The notes beneath the pieces were generated by a model. The model saw nothing but the letters and a program-made list of their open reading frames with translations, did no database searches and was not told where the DNA came from. From Brevibacillus daliensis (lineage in GTDB: Bacteria; Bacillota; Bacilli; Brevibacillales; Brevibacillaceae), in contig NZ_JAJISB010000003.1 in NCBI RefSeq assembly GCF_021245735.1, forward strand, positions 62,001-126,000: 64,000 bases of DNA, given 5' to 3'. Made by a program: the position numbers and the translations under genes. This document shows positions 16,264 through 25,658 of this stretch, one piece after another (position 1 is the first letter of the stretch; each line of letters begins with the position of its first letter).

Positions 16264-16306
16264 TGTGACATTTATCACACGTGATTACGGTGGCATCTGG
16301 CAAAAT
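16264..16306 (+). promoter_or_regulatory. Fnr-type box and candidate promoter of cydABCD
   Basis: TGTGA-N6-TCACA at 16264-16279 is a perfect Fnr/Crp-family palindrome. A weak -10-like hexamer CAAAAT preceded by TGG lies at 16301-16306, which would put the box centre at about -41.5, the class II activation position. A leader of roughly 170 nt would then precede cydA; Bacillus subtilis cydA also has a long leader. The rest of the 16139-16483 gap is AT-rich and holds a second possible -35 (TTGACA 16424-16429) but no gene. Confidence 0.65.
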
Positions 16307-16483
16307 AACTTCAGGATAGATATAAAACTAAATTGTTAAAAAAACTAAGAAATGAAATCTTCCTTTATAGACCTTAATTCTTGAGTCTTTTGGGAAGGTA
16401 TTCATATGTGTCGGGGGAACAATTTGACAATTTTGTTAATACTCCTGATACAAAAATTATGAATGGCTAAGGGAGGAAAAGAA

Positions 16484-17890
16484 ATGCTGGATATGGAAAT
16501 GCTATCACGAATCCAGTTCGCTTCCACTACAATTTTTCACTTCTTTTTCGTTCCAATCACTATTGGTCTTGCTTTTTTTATTGCGATTTTGGAAACGATG
16601 TATGTAGTGAAAGGTGAAGAGCGTTACAAAGATATGGCTAAGTTCTGGGGGAAATTATTCCTCATTAACTTTGCTGTCGGGGTTGTAACAGGTATTATTC
16701 AAGAGTTTCAATTTGGTATGAACTGGTCTAATTATTCACGTTTTGTCGGTGACGTATTCGGTGCACCACTTGCAGTCGAGGCACTACTAGCATTTTTCCT
16801 TGAGTCTACATTTATAGGTTTATGGATTTTTGGTTGGGAACGCTTATCCAAAAAGGTCCACTTGCTTTGTATCTGGCTCGTTTCTTTTGGAACGACGATG
16901 TCGGCCTTCTGGATATTAGTAGCCAACTCATTCATGCAACGTCCAGTCGGATATCAAATGGTAAATGGTCGTGCTGAGATGAACGATTTCTTCGCACTCA
17001 TTACCAATGGTCAAGTACTGGTAGAGTTCCCACATACTGTTTTTGGAGCATTAGCTACAGGTGCTTTCCTGGTTGCAGGTATTAGTGCATGGAAGTTAAT
17101 CAGAAAACAGGATGTACCGTTCTTTGCAACTTCTTTCAAGTATGCGACTACCATTGGACTTATTACTTCTCTTTTAGTTGCTTTGTACGGTCACGCTCAA
17201 GCACAATATCTGGTGGGTACACAGCCGATGAAAATGGCTGCCAGTGAAGGTTTGTGGAATCAAAGTGAAGACCCTGCACCATGGACGGTTTTTGCAATGA
17301 TTGATCCTGAAACGAAAACAAACACAATGGAAGTTAAGATTCCATATTTATTAAGTTTCTTGTCTTATAGTAAATTTGAAGGTTCCCTAAAAGGAATGAA
17401 TGAACTTCAAGCAGAGTATGAACAATTATATGGTCCCGGTGACTACATTCCCCCTGTGAGTACTACCTTCTGGAGCTTTAGAATCATGGTTCTAGGTGGT
17501 ACAGCAATGATTCTGCTTGCGATGTATGGTGTATATCTGACAGCACGTAAGAAACTGGAAAAAGGTAATACGATCTTTATGAAATTGATGGTAGCAGCTA
17601 TTTCACTGCCATTTATATCTAATACAGCTGGCTGGATTATGACGGAAATAGGTCGTCAGCCTTGGACAGTATTTGGTTTGATGACAACGAAAGATTCTAT
17701 TTCTCCTAGTGTAACAGGTGGAGAGGTACTCTTTTCTCTCATTTCATTTACAGTGATCTATACGATCCTGGGTATCTTGCAAGTGAAACTGTTCGTGAAA
17801 GAGATTAAAAAGGGTCCTTATCCTAAACTAGAGGCCGAAGCACATACGCATGATCCGTTTGATAAGGAGGATGTGACAAATGGCTCTTAA
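16484..17890 (+). CDS. cydA: cytochrome bd quinol oxidase subunit I
   Basis: A 468-residue integral membrane oxidase subunit, the length of Bacillus CydA. It carries the quinol site and haems b558, b595 and d; H19 (in TIFHFFF) is the b595 ligand equivalent, and the diagnostic GRQPW motif lies in TEIGRQPWTVFGL. The Q-loop is short, as in Gram-positive enzymes. Start is ATG 16484, 7 bp after GGGAGG; an in-frame ATG at 16463 lies before that ribosome site and is rejected. First gene of cydABCD; cydB starts within its last 11 bp. It reduces oxygen to water at high affinity, helping growth at low oxygen. Confidence 0.95.
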   Translation: MLDMEMLSRIQFASTTIFHFFFVPITIGLAFFIAILETMYVVKGEERYKDMAKFWGKLFLINFAVGVVTGIIQEFQFGMNWSNYSRFVGDVFGAPLAVEALLAFFLESTFIGLWIFGWERLSKKVHLLCIWLVSFGTTMSAFWILVANSFMQRPVGYQMVNGRAEMNDFFALITNGQVLVEFPHTVFGALATGAFLVAGISAWKLIRKQDVPFFATSFKYATTIGLITSLLVALYGHAQAQYLVGTQPMKMAASEGLWNQSEDPAPWTVFAMIDPETKTNTMEVKIPYLLSFLSYSKFEGSLKGMNELQAEYEQLYGPGDYIPPVSTTFWSFRIMVLGGTAMILLAMYGVYLTARKKLEKGNTIFMKLMVAAISLPFISNTAGWIMTEIGRQPWTVFGLMTTKDSISPSVTGGEVLFSLISFTVIYTILGILQVKLFVKEIKKGPYPKLEAEAHTHDPFDKEDVTNGS

Positions 17891-18893
17891 TGAGATCTGG
17901 TTTATACTCGTCGCAGTTTTGTTCATAGGTTTCTTTTTTCTAGAAGGCTTTGACTTTGGGGTTGGTATGGCTACGAAGTTCCTGGCAAAAACAGATATGG
18001 AACGACGCGTTCTGATTAATTCAATAGGACCGTTCTGGGATGCTAACGAAGTATGGTTAATAACAGCTGGTGGTGCGATGTTTGCCGCATTCCCTCACTG
18101 GTATGCTACCTTGTTCAGTGGTTACTATTTCCCGCTTGTGATCTTGCTTCTTGCATTGATCGGTCGAGGTGTTTCTTTTGAATTCCGCCATAAAGGGCAT
18201 ACACAGAAGTGGAAAGATTCATGGGACAATGTTATTTTCATTGGAAGTCTATTACCTCCATTCCTATTTGGTGTTGTGTTCGCAGGATTGATTAAAGGCT
18301 TACCAATCGATGTCAACATGGAAATGCAGGCTGGTCTGTTTGATATGGTGAACGTCTACACAGTTGTAGGTGGAATTACCGTTACTCTCTTATGTTTTGT
18401 ACATGGTTTAATGTTTACAACTCTTAGAACTGTGGGAGACTTACAAAATAGAGCACGTGCGATGGCTAAGAAGATGTTAGTACCGCTAGCGGCTTTACTA
18501 GCACTATTCGGAATCATGACGTACTTTATGACAGACGTATTCGAAGTGCGTGGAATCGTGTTAACTGCTATGGCGATTCTTGGCGTGATTGCGTTTGTTC
18601 TAATTGGTTTCTTTGCCTCTAAGAAACGTGATGGTTGGGCATTCAGTATGAGTGGTGCCGTTATCGTACTAGGGATATCGTCCGTCTTCGTAGGATTATT
18701 CCCTCGTGTAATGATCAGTTCGATTGATAGTGCGTTTAGCCTGACTGTCCAGAATGCAGCATCAGGAGCTTATTCATTGAAAATCATGACAATTGTTGCC
18801 TTTACCTTGTTACCATTCGTTTTAGGTTATCAAATTTGGAGCTACTTTGTTTTCCATAAACGTGTAAATGAGAAGGAGCACCTGGAATACTAA
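17880..18893 (+). CDS. cydB: cytochrome bd quinol oxidase subunit II
   Basis: A 337-residue polytopic partner of CydA with about eight to nine helices. The N-terminal FFLEGFDFGVGM and GPFWDANEVWLITAGGAMFAAFP blocks are the family signature. It has a strong AAGGAGG site inside the cydA end and overlaps cydA by 11 bp; its TAA overlaps the next ATG. Required for stability of the oxidase and its haem d; it has no quinol-binding loop of its own. Confidence 0.95.
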   Translation: MALNEIWFILVAVLFIGFFFLEGFDFGVGMATKFLAKTDMERRVLINSIGPFWDANEVWLITAGGAMFAAFPHWYATLFSGYYFPLVILLLALIGRGVSFEFRHKGHTQKWKDSWDNVIFIGSLLPPFLFGVVFAGLIKGLPIDVNMEMQAGLFDMVNVYTVVGGITVTLLCFVHGLMFTTLRTVGDLQNRARAMAKKMLVPLAALLALFGIMTYFMTDVFEVRGIVLTAMAILGVIAFVLIGFFASKKRDGWAFSMSGAVIVLGISSVFVGLFPRVMISSIDSAFSLTVQNAASGAYSLKIMTIVAFTLLPFVLGYQIWSYFVFHKRVNEKEHLEY

Positions 18894-20617
18894 TGAGTAA
18901 ATCCCTGCTTGGATACAAAGGGAGTAAGCCGGTACTAGCGTCAGTTGCTGTGCTTACTCTCATCCAAACCATTTCAATTATTTTACAGGCAAAATGGCTG
19001 GCGGAATCTATTTCCGCCCTTTTTGCTGGACATTCACTGGAACAAATCACCACGCCGGTCATCTTGTTCCTATTTGCTTTTCTTATCAGAATCTTGTCTG
19101 GCTTGTTCCAGCAAAAAATTGCGTATCGATTTGCAGAAACGACTTCGGCGGCGATTCGCGGGCAACTGATGGAACAATTATTTAATCTAGGACCGCGGTT
19201 TGCCAGAATAGAAGGAACAGGTAATCTGGTTACGCTCGTACGGGAAGGAATTGGCCAATTTCGTACCTATCTGGAGATTATTATTCCACGAATGATAGCT
19301 ACAGGTATTACCCCTTGGCTTGTTCTCTTGTTTATTTTTACGCAAGACGTACTATCAGGTCTGATCTTGTTGATCACCATGCCAATCCTGATTGCATTTA
19401 TGATCTTGATTGGATATGCGGCGCGCAAACAGACCGAGAAACAATGGCACTCTTATCGCATTTTATCCAATCATTTTGTTGATTCCTTACGTGGCTTAGA
19501 AACATTGAAAGTACTTGGTCGAAGCAAAAGTCATGTAAAAACGATTGAAGATGTAAGTGATCGTTATCGAAGGGCAACAATGAAAACCTTGCGAGTTGCC
19601 TTTTTATCTTCCTTTGCGTTGGACTTTTTTACGATGCTGTCAGTTGCCTCTGTAGCGGTTAGTCTCGGTCTCAGGTTGATTGAGGGAGATATGACGTTAC
19701 TAACAGGTTTAACTGTATTAATTCTTGCCCCGGAATATTTTTTACCCATTCGCATGGTCGGAGCAGACTACCATGCCACCTTAAATGGAAAAGAAGCTGG
19801 AGCAGCTATAGATAAAATTATTGGTACAAAACCAGATCAGGATAATTGCAGCGAACTCTCAGAATCCTACTCTTGGACAGGAAATAGCGAACTTATGATC
19901 CAAAAGCTTCGCGTTCAACATGATCAGGCGTCAAAAGCTTCTCTTGATCAGATAAACCTATGCCTTACAGGCAATAAAAAAGTTGGGATTGTAGGAGAGA
20001 GTGGAGCAGGTAAATCAACCCTGATTGATGTATTAGCAGGCTTTCTGCGCCCAGTGGATGGGGAGTTTATTCTTGAAGGGCACATGCTAAACAGCTTAAC
20101 CTGTGAAACGTGGCAGAAACAGACTACGTATATCCCACAGCATCCTTACATTTTTGCTGGTTCGTTAGCTGAAAATATTCGCTTTTATACACCAGGTGCT
20201 TCAGACGAAGACGTAGAGAACGCTGTGGAAGCCGCAGGACTTAGTCCATTAGTTGCTAAACTGCCTAATGGATTACATGAACGTATTGGGAATGGTGGTA
20301 GACCACTTAGTGGGGGACAGGAGCAGCGTGTTGCACTTGCGCGTGCTTTTTTAAGTAATCGTCCCATTATCTTACTAGATGAGCCAACTGCTCATTTGGA
20401 CATTGAAACAGAATATGAATTGAAGAAGACGATGCTTCCACTTTTTGAAGGGAAGCTGGTTTGTCTGGCTACACATCGATTACACTGGATGCTTGAGATG
20501 GACGTGATAGTGGTCCTTGATCAGGGAAAAGTGGTTGAGGTGGGGACACATCAGGAATTAGTAGCGAAACAAGGCTTCTATTATGAATTGCTTGCGACGC
20601 AACAGGAGGTGCTGTAA
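18893..20617 (+). CDS. cydD: CydDC-type ABC exporter subunit, first half (CydD of E. coli nomenclature; cydC in Bacillus)
   Basis: A 574-residue fused membrane/ATPase half-transporter. Six helices occupy about residues 15-305; the nucleotide-binding domain has Walker A GESGAGKST, signature LSGGQEQRV and Walker B IILLDEPTAHLD followed by a switch His in ATHRLHW. With the next gene it forms the heterodimeric exporter (thiols/haem) needed for cytochrome bd assembly. It overlaps cydB by one base (TAATG) and its partner likewise, giving a tightly coupled four-gene operon. Confidence 0.9.
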   Translation: MSKSLLGYKGSKPVLASVAVLTLIQTISIILQAKWLAESISALFAGHSLEQITTPVILFLFAFLIRILSGLFQQKIAYRFAETTSAAIRGQLMEQLFNLGPRFARIEGTGNLVTLVREGIGQFRTYLEIIIPRMIATGITPWLVLLFIFTQDVLSGLILLITMPILIAFMILIGYAARKQTEKQWHSYRILSNHFVDSLRGLETLKVLGRSKSHVKTIEDVSDRYRRATMKTLRVAFLSSFALDFFTMLSVASVAVSLGLRLIEGDMTLLTGLTVLILAPEYFLPIRMVGADYHATLNGKEAGAAIDKIIGTKPDQDNCSELSESYSWTGNSELMIQKLRVQHDQASKASLDQINLCLTGNKKVGIVGESGAGKSTLIDVLAGFLRPVDGEFILEGHMLNSLTCETWQKQTTYIPQHPYIFAGSLAENIRFYTPGASDEDVENAVEAAGLSPLVAKLPNGLHERIGNGGRPLSGGQEQRVALARAFLSNRPIILLDEPTAHLDIETEYELKKTMLPLFEGKLVCLATHRLHWMLEMDVIVVLDQGKVVEVGTHQELVAKQGFYYELLATQQEVL

Positions 20618-22380
20618 TGAGGGGAAAAGAGTGGATTCGTCCTTATTTTCATCAGCATTTGCGTAGCTTCCTGCTGATTATTTTTCTCGGGGCGTGCACC
20701 ATCCTATCGGCAAGTGCACTGATGTTTACCTCAGGAGACCTCATATCTAAGTCTGCGCTTCGACCTGAAAACATCCTGATGGTTTACATTCCGGTGGTAC
20801 TGGTGCGTACATTTGGTACCAGTCGAGCGGTGTTTAGTTACGTTGAACGGTTAGTCGCTCATAATACGATCCTTCACGTACTATCTAATATGCGTGGACG
20901 TTTGTATAAAATTTTGGAACCACAAGCTCTCTTTGTACGCTCACGGTTTCAGACGGGTGATGTATTAGGCGTGCTTGCTGATGATATTGAGCAACTCCAA
21001 AATATCTATATTCGTACGATTTTTCCCAGTATAATCGCCCTCTTTATGTTCGTACTGACTGTGATTGCCTTGGGCTGGTTTGATCTGTGGTTTGCGCTTT
21101 ATATTGGACTTTTTCTGATTATGTTGATCGTAATAATCCCGATTGGTTCATTATGGATGACGAAGGCAAAACAAGCCGAGCTAAAACAAGAGAAAAATCG
21201 TCTGTATCAGAAATTGACCGATGCCGTAATGGGTCTCGGTGATTGGATGATAAGTGGAAGAGCTTCACAGTTTATCTCTTCCTATCAACTGGATGAGGAA
21301 AATGCAACGGTACTGGAGAGCTGGCTAACACGCTTTGGAAGATGGCGAATGTTTTTTATGCAGATGATTGTAGCCTTTGTGGTGGTCGCAAGTCTCGTCT
21401 GGACAGCTGGAGAGTATGCAACGGGACAGCTTTCTGTTACATTAATCGCTGCGTTTGCCCTGGTTGTTTTCCCATTGATGGATGCTTTTTTACCTATTTC
21501 TGATGCCTTAGAGAAGCTCCCGCGCTATGAAGATTCTTTTGCCCGATTGGATGCATTAGATAATCCACTCGATAAACAAGTGAGTGAACAAGGAGCATTA
21601 CCTACCAAGTTAGAAAATGAAGTAGTGGCGAAAGCCCACGAGAAAGCAAATCTCTCATTGGAACATGTATCCTTCCAATATGATTCAAAGGAGCATGCAG
21701 TTCTTGATATTAATTTGGAATTACCTCAAGGTAAAAAAGTAGCGATCATTGGGAGAAGCGGAGCCGGAAAATCAACTCTGCTAAAATTGATCCAAGGAGC
21801 GTATACACCAACTGATGGACATGTAAAAATCAATGGTGTAGATGCAAAGCTATATGGGGAAGAAATTCCAAGTGTGATTGGTGTATTACAGCAAAGCCCA
21901 TATCTATTTGATACGACAGTAGCCAATAATATCCGATTAGGGAATCCGAACGCGTCCGATGACGAAATTCAAGCAGCAGCAAGACAAGTGAAGCTATCAG
22001 CAATGATTGAAGCCCTGCCGAATGGATACAAGACTCCTATGCATGAAACAGGCGAACGTTTTTCTGGGGGAGAGCGTCAACGAATTGCTCTTGCACGAAT
22101 CCTTTTGCAAAATACACCTGTTGTCATGTTGGATGAACCGACTGTTGGATTGGATGCAAGAACGGAACGGAATTTGCTCCGAACGATTTTTGATACGTTA
22201 CAGGACAAAACACTTATCTGGGTAACACACCATCTAGTCGGAGCTGAGCGGATGGACGAAATCATTTTCATGGAGCATGGAAAAATTGTAATGAGAGGTA
22301 CACATGCCGAGCTGATGGAGAAATATCCTCGGTACCGTCAGCTATATCTCATGGATGCACCATGTCTAGAGAGTGAATAG
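20617..22380 (+). CDS. cydC: CydDC-type ABC exporter subunit, second half (CydC of E. coli nomenclature; cydD in Bacillus)
   Basis: A 587-residue half-transporter with six N-terminal helices and a C-terminal ATPase: Walker A GRSGAGKST, signature FSGGERQRI, Walker B VVMLDEPTVGLD and a switch His in VTHHLVG. Its ATG overlaps the preceding TAA. It is the last gene of the operon and is followed by a strong bidirectional hairpin. Both subunits keep intact ATPase motifs. The heterodimer acts in the cytoplasmic membrane during cytochrome bd maturation. Confidence 0.9.
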   Translation: MRGKEWIRPYFHQHLRSFLLIIFLGACTILSASALMFTSGDLISKSALRPENILMVYIPVVLVRTFGTSRAVFSYVERLVAHNTILHVLSNMRGRLYKILEPQALFVRSRFQTGDVLGVLADDIEQLQNIYIRTIFPSIIALFMFVLTVIALGWFDLWFALYIGLFLIMLIVIIPIGSLWMTKAKQAELKQEKNRLYQKLTDAVMGLGDWMISGRASQFISSYQLDEENATVLESWLTRFGRWRMFFMQMIVAFVVVASLVWTAGEYATGQLSVTLIAAFALVVFPLMDAFLPISDALEKLPRYEDSFARLDALDNPLDKQVSEQGALPTKLENEVVAKAHEKANLSLEHVSFQYDSKEHAVLDINLELPQGKKVAIIGRSGAGKSTLLKLIQGAYTPTDGHVKINGVDAKLYGEEIPSVIGVLQQSPYLFDTTVANNIRLGNPNASDDEIQAAARQVKLSAMIEALPNGYKTPMHETGERFSGGERQRIALARILLQNTPVVMLDEPTVGLDARTERNLLRTIFDTLQDKTLIWVTHHLVGAERMDEIIFMEHGKIVMRGTHAELMEKYPRYRQLYLMDAPCLESE

Positions 22381-22407
22381 TAGCCTCAGTAATAAATGAA
22401 ACAAGAA

Positions 22408-22451
22408 AAGGAAGTATCGAACAGGAAACTCCTGTTGGATACTTCCTTTTT
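22408..22451. terminator. strong terminator between cyd operon and convergent MFS gene
   Basis: An interrupted perfect stem (GGAAGTATC then ACAGGA, pairing with TCCTGT then GATACTTCC) around an AAC loop, with A-tract before and T-tract after, so it can work in both directions. Confidence 0.9.
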
Positions 22452-22539
22452 GCATTGTGGGAAAAAATTTGATCTTGCACCATTTTAAAACTTGAAAGTG
22501 ACGTCACGTCATCTTTTATCATGAAGAGCAAGAGGAAAA

Positions 22540-23793
22540 TTATCCTGTCACTTCGCTACTCAACTCTTTTTGCCCTTCTTTTGGTAAAGAGAAATTGATT
22601 TTAAGACTTACCAATGCACTGCTAGCAACGATGATTCCCGACACTATATATACAGTAACTAGCGAAAATTCTTCTTTCATGAAACCCGTAAGTAAGGAGG
22701 CTGCGATAATACTTGCTGTAAACATGGGAGCGATTATCCCGTTTACCCTTCCGATATGGCTTTCGGATACATATTGGATGAACCATGCACTAAGTAATAC
22801 TTGAATGAAGGCTAAAAATACCCCGGTTAATAATTCAACACTTGTCGTTAACCAGAAGGAGGTAGACAAGCCTTCAATAATAGAACCAATGGCCAGAAAT
22901 AAGATACTTGTTGACATTACGGCACCGCGATGGCGAGTTGTAAAGTTGCTGGCAGCTGAAGATAAGCCTATTCCGACAAACATTCCAATCCCTGCCGCAA
23001 CCGTAAGCCATTGAAGAGATTCTTTAGGTAAACCGAGTCTTTCTGTCACAAGGAAAATTTCTAATGGTTGAATCAGACCAACACCAAAGCCAATAATGAC
23101 TTGCACAACAGCTAGTAAGCGTAGATTAGCATTGGACCAAACATAGTGAAACCCTTCCTTGATATCTGTTCCAATATGGGTAGGCTCTTTTTGTTCTCGT
23201 TTGAAAGAAGGGAGAGCTAGTTGAATGAGAGAAGCAGTTAAGAAAATAGAAACCAATACGATAAGACAACCGTGCAACCCTAATAGCTGATACAGAGAGG
23301 TACCAATAATAGGGCCGGCAATTACGAATAGGGAAGAAAGTCCCTGCGTGATCCCCATAGCTGTCTGTACCTGAGAAGCTGGTACAAATCGCTTGAACAA
23401 AATAGAAGATGAGGGTACGGAAAATTGACTAACAATAGCTGAGATAGCCGTAGCAAAAAACACAGCCTGCCAGATGCCAGACGAGAGGCAAATCATGATG
23501 ACCACGATTGATATAGCACTGAGTAAATCACCAATTACCACTGTTTTTTTCGGATTCCAGCGATCTGCGAAGACCCCGCCAAGTAGTGAGAAGATGAGAA
23601 TAGGTGCCATTTCAAATACGGTGAGTAGCGAAATGGCAACAGCATTACCATTTGTCATCTCAGTTACAGCAAATAATAGTGCCATATTACGTACCCAGAT
23701 GCCGACTTGTTGAAGTAAATCAGCAGAAGCAACAATGAGAAAAACCCGATTTCTCCATAAAGAGGGAGGAGTAGAGTCAATAGTACTTGTCAT
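22540..23793 (-). CDS. MFS transporter, probable drug/metabolite exporter
   Basis: A 417-residue, 12-helix major-facilitator protein. The loop between helices 2 and 3 has GGVFADRWNPKKTV, matching the family G-x-x-x-D-R-x-x-R/K motif A, and the N-half has the VFEMAPILIFSLLGG antiporter-like segment. The N-terminus resembles the EntS/macrolide-efflux-like subgroup. Start ATG 23793 follows AAAGGAT by 8 bp; ATG 23802 is too close to that site. It is the second gene after the TetR-type regulator on the same strand, and a TetR-like operator lies just before it. The substrate is unknown; the regulator suggests an inducible export function. Confidence 0.82.
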   Translation of the reverse strand: MTSTIDSTPPSLWRNRVFLIVASADLLQQVGIWVRNMALLFAVTEMTNGNAVAISLLTVFEMAPILIFSLLGGVFADRWNPKKTVVIGDLLSAISIVVIMICLSSGIWQAVFFATAISAIVSQFSVPSSSILFKRFVPASQVQTAMGITQGLSSLFVIAGPIIGTSLYQLLGLHGCLIVLVSIFLTASLIQLALPSFKREQKEPTHIGTDIKEGFHYVWSNANLRLLAVVQVIIGFGVGLIQPLEIFLVTERLGLPKESLQWLTVAAGIGMFVGIGLSSAASNFTTRHRGAVMSTSILFLAIGSIIEGLSTSFWLTTSVELLTGVFLAFIQVLLSAWFIQYVSESHIGRVNGIIAPMFTASIIAASLLTGFMKEEFSLVTVYIVSGIIVASSALVSLKINFSLPKEGQKELSSEVTG

Positions 23794-23816
23794 GTAAACC
23801 ATCCTTTACAATTATT

Positions 23817-23834
23817 AAACTGACCGTTCGGTTT
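23817..23834. promoter_or_regulatory. TetR-type operator in front of the MFS gene
   Basis: The inverted repeat ACCGTTCGGT with flanking AAACTG/TTTG lies 24 bp before the MFS start. It shares the GACCG-N-TCG core with the site in front of tetR at 24520, which argues that one regulator binds both. Confidence 0.65.
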
Positions 23835-23901
23835 GATAAGGGGTGAAAAAGGAGATGGATGACGTACATCCATCTCCGTAAAGGTATGCTTCAGGTAATC
23901 G

Positions 23902-24498
23902 TTACGTTAATCGTATCCCATTCAAAAACAGATCAATTGCTTTATCATGGAGTTTTTCTATTTCTTCAGTCGTATAATCTTCAAATAAAAGGACTCCTAA
24001 CCCACTAAAAATAATATGTAGCATAAGCGTAATTTTATCTTCATCTTCTGGTTTGAACTCCTGATTCGCGATTCCTTCCAATACGACTTCTTTTAGCAGA
24101 GGAATCGATACTTTTGACAACTCCACTACTTTAGCTGTAACTTCAGGATCTGCTCCTCGTGTTCCAGAGAACTCTATGGAAGCATGTAATAACGGATTGT
24201 TAAAATCGCTAGCAGATATTCGCCCATATATGTAGAGCTTTTCTGTTGCGGTAGCAGCAGTTTTAAATTGCTCCTTGCATTTCGTAACCCACTCCATCAC
24301 GTTAAGTTCCAGCAAATAGAGAAACAATTTTTCTTTATTCTTAAAATGGTAATAGATACTCCCTTTGCTTGTTGCAGAAGCAAGTCGAATTTGGTCCATG
24401 GAAGTTGCCTGATAGCCATGCTGGATGAATAATTGCTTGGCAGCTTCAGCGATAGCTTGTTTTGTTTGTTCTGCTTCTTCAGCAGTTCGACGTGCCAT
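23902..24498 (-). CDS. TetR/AcrR family transcriptional repressor
   Basis: A 198-residue regulator. Its N-terminal helix-turn-helix reads AIAEAAKQLFIQHGYQATSMDQI-LASATSKGSIYYHFKNKEKLF, the classic TetR signature with the YYHF ending. The C-terminal ligand domain is all-helical and not assignable. Start ATG 24498 lies 8 bp after AAAGGGG; an earlier in-frame ATG at 24516 would overlap that site. It is transcribed towards the MFS gene with matching operators before each gene, so it probably represses itself and the exporter. Confidence 0.88.
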   Translation of the reverse strand: MARRTAEEAEQTKQAIAEAAKQLFIQHGYQATSMDQIRLASATSKGSIYYHFKNKEKLFLYLLELNVMEWVTKCKEQFKTAATATEKLYIYGRISASDFNNPLLHASIEFSGTRGADPEVTAKVVELSKVSIPLLKEVVLEGIANQEFKPEDEDKITLMLHIIFSGLGVLLFEDYTTEEIEKLHDKAIDLFLNGIRLT

Positions 24499-24519
24499 TA
24501 CAAGAGCCCCTTTCATTAT

Positions 24520-24535
24520 TTGAACGATCGGTCAA
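24520..24535. promoter_or_regulatory. TetR-type operator in front of the tetR gene
   Basis: The sequence TTGAACGATCGGTCAA, a near palindrome, lies 21 bp upstream of the regulator start codon, immediately after AT-rich promoter-like sequence on the minus strand. It matches the core of the site at 23817. Confidence 0.65.
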
Positions 24536-24630
24536 TATAATTCATTATAAAAAACTTGGAGAAATTGGTCAAATTGAAATAGCCTTCGAAGATAGAAGCT
24601 GGTTTGCAGCTATCATCGAGGGCTTTGTTA

Positions 24631-25605
24631 TTATTCTTTCGGAACTTCACATTGTAATGTATCGTGGATAATACTGGAATCCTCAATCTGAAGAGTCGCA
24701 TGCTCGATATGGTACTTCTCGGTTAATATGTGGAGTGCCTCCTTCAGGATCGGATAACTTGATAGCCCATCTTTTACCTGGAGGTGGCCACTTAGGGAGA
24801 TAAAGCCTGAGGTGACAGTCCAGATGTGCAAATCATGTACTTTAATCACACCATCTAATTGAGTAAGGTCATCTAACACATCATCCGCATTGATATGGGA
24901 AGGAGTGGCTTCCATCAAGACATTGATCGCTTCTTTTGTCACTCTGTAAGCACTAATAATGATGAGAATCCCAACGATGATACTAATAATCGGGTCAGCG
25001 ATGTACCAGCCGAATTTCCACATCAAAAGACCAGCGATAATCGCTCCCACAGAGCCTAACAAGTCACCTAATACATGGAGGAACGCACTTCGAATATTTA
25101 CATTATCCTTGTAGTCACCGCGCATAAGCACAAAGGCAACCGCGATGTTTGCTAATAAACCAATAAAGGCTATTCCGATCATAGGTAGACTAGAAACTTG
25201 CGGTGGTGCTTGCAAGCGTTGATATGCTTCCCAAAAGATATAAAGTGAGATAAGAACGAGTGTAATCCCGTTAACTAACGCTGCTAGTATTTCGAATCGA
25301 AAAAAACCAAACGTTTTTTTAGCAGACGGTTTTCTTGCTGAAAAATAAACAGCAACTAAACTTAAGAACAAAGCAGAGGAATCGCTTAACATATGTCCAG
25401 CATCAGATAACAATGCGAGACTGTTGGTCTTTAACCCACCAATTATCTCTACAACAAGAAATATTGTAATAATGATGAGGGAGGTAGAGAGTGCTTTCTT
25501 ATTCTCGCTACGGTTTACATGTCCATGACCGTGACTATGTAAATGATCGTGACCATGACCATGACCATGACCATGACCATGACTATGATTGTGATGTAAT
25601 CCCAT
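24631..25605 (-). CDS. czcD: cation diffusion facilitator, zinc/cadmium/cobalt exporter (CzcD type)
   Basis: A 324-residue CDF transporter. Residues 4-31 are an alternating His-Gly/His-Asp tract that should bind divalent metal. Six helices follow; helix 2 has the SDAGHMLSD and helix 5 the HVLGDLLGS motifs whose H/D residues form the transport site. The C-terminal cytoplasmic domain (from about 215) carries VHDLHIW and HATLQIE, the dimer metal sites. It exports Zn2+ (and Cd2+/Co2+) in exchange for protons. The promoter has a palindrome of ArsR/CzrA type. It is read towards tetR, 132 bp away. Confidence 0.92.
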   Translation of the reverse strand: MGLHHNHSHGHGHGHGHGHDHLHSHGHGHVNRSENKKALSTSLIIITIFLVVEIIGGLKTNSLALLSDAGHMLSDSSALFLSLVAVYFSARKPSAKKTFGFFRFEILAALVNGITLVLISLYIFWEAYQRLQAPPQVSSLPMIGIAFIGLLANIAVAFVLMRGDYKDNVNIRSAFLHVLGDLLGSVGAIIAGLLMWKFGWYIADPIISIIVGILIIISAYRVTKEAINVLMEATPSHINADDVLDDLTQLDGVIKVHDLHIWTVTSGFISLSGHLQVKDGLSSYPILKEALHILTEKYHIEHATLQIEDSSIIHDTLQCEVPKE

Positions 25606-25658
25606 ATTACATTCCCCTTTCCTTGTGAACCCAGTTACTCAGTTTTTTCTCTACTGTT

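Noticed and set aside
16320-16460. Possible Rex operators in the cydA leader
   Set aside because: Partial TTGT...ACAA resemblance near 16333 and 16420, but neither reaches the TTGTGAA-N4-TTCACAA pattern well enough to call.
22595-23713. Several plus-strand open frames opposite the MFS transporter
   Set aside because: They mirror the minus-strand gene and lack ribosome sites; the MFS protein is clearly the coding strand.
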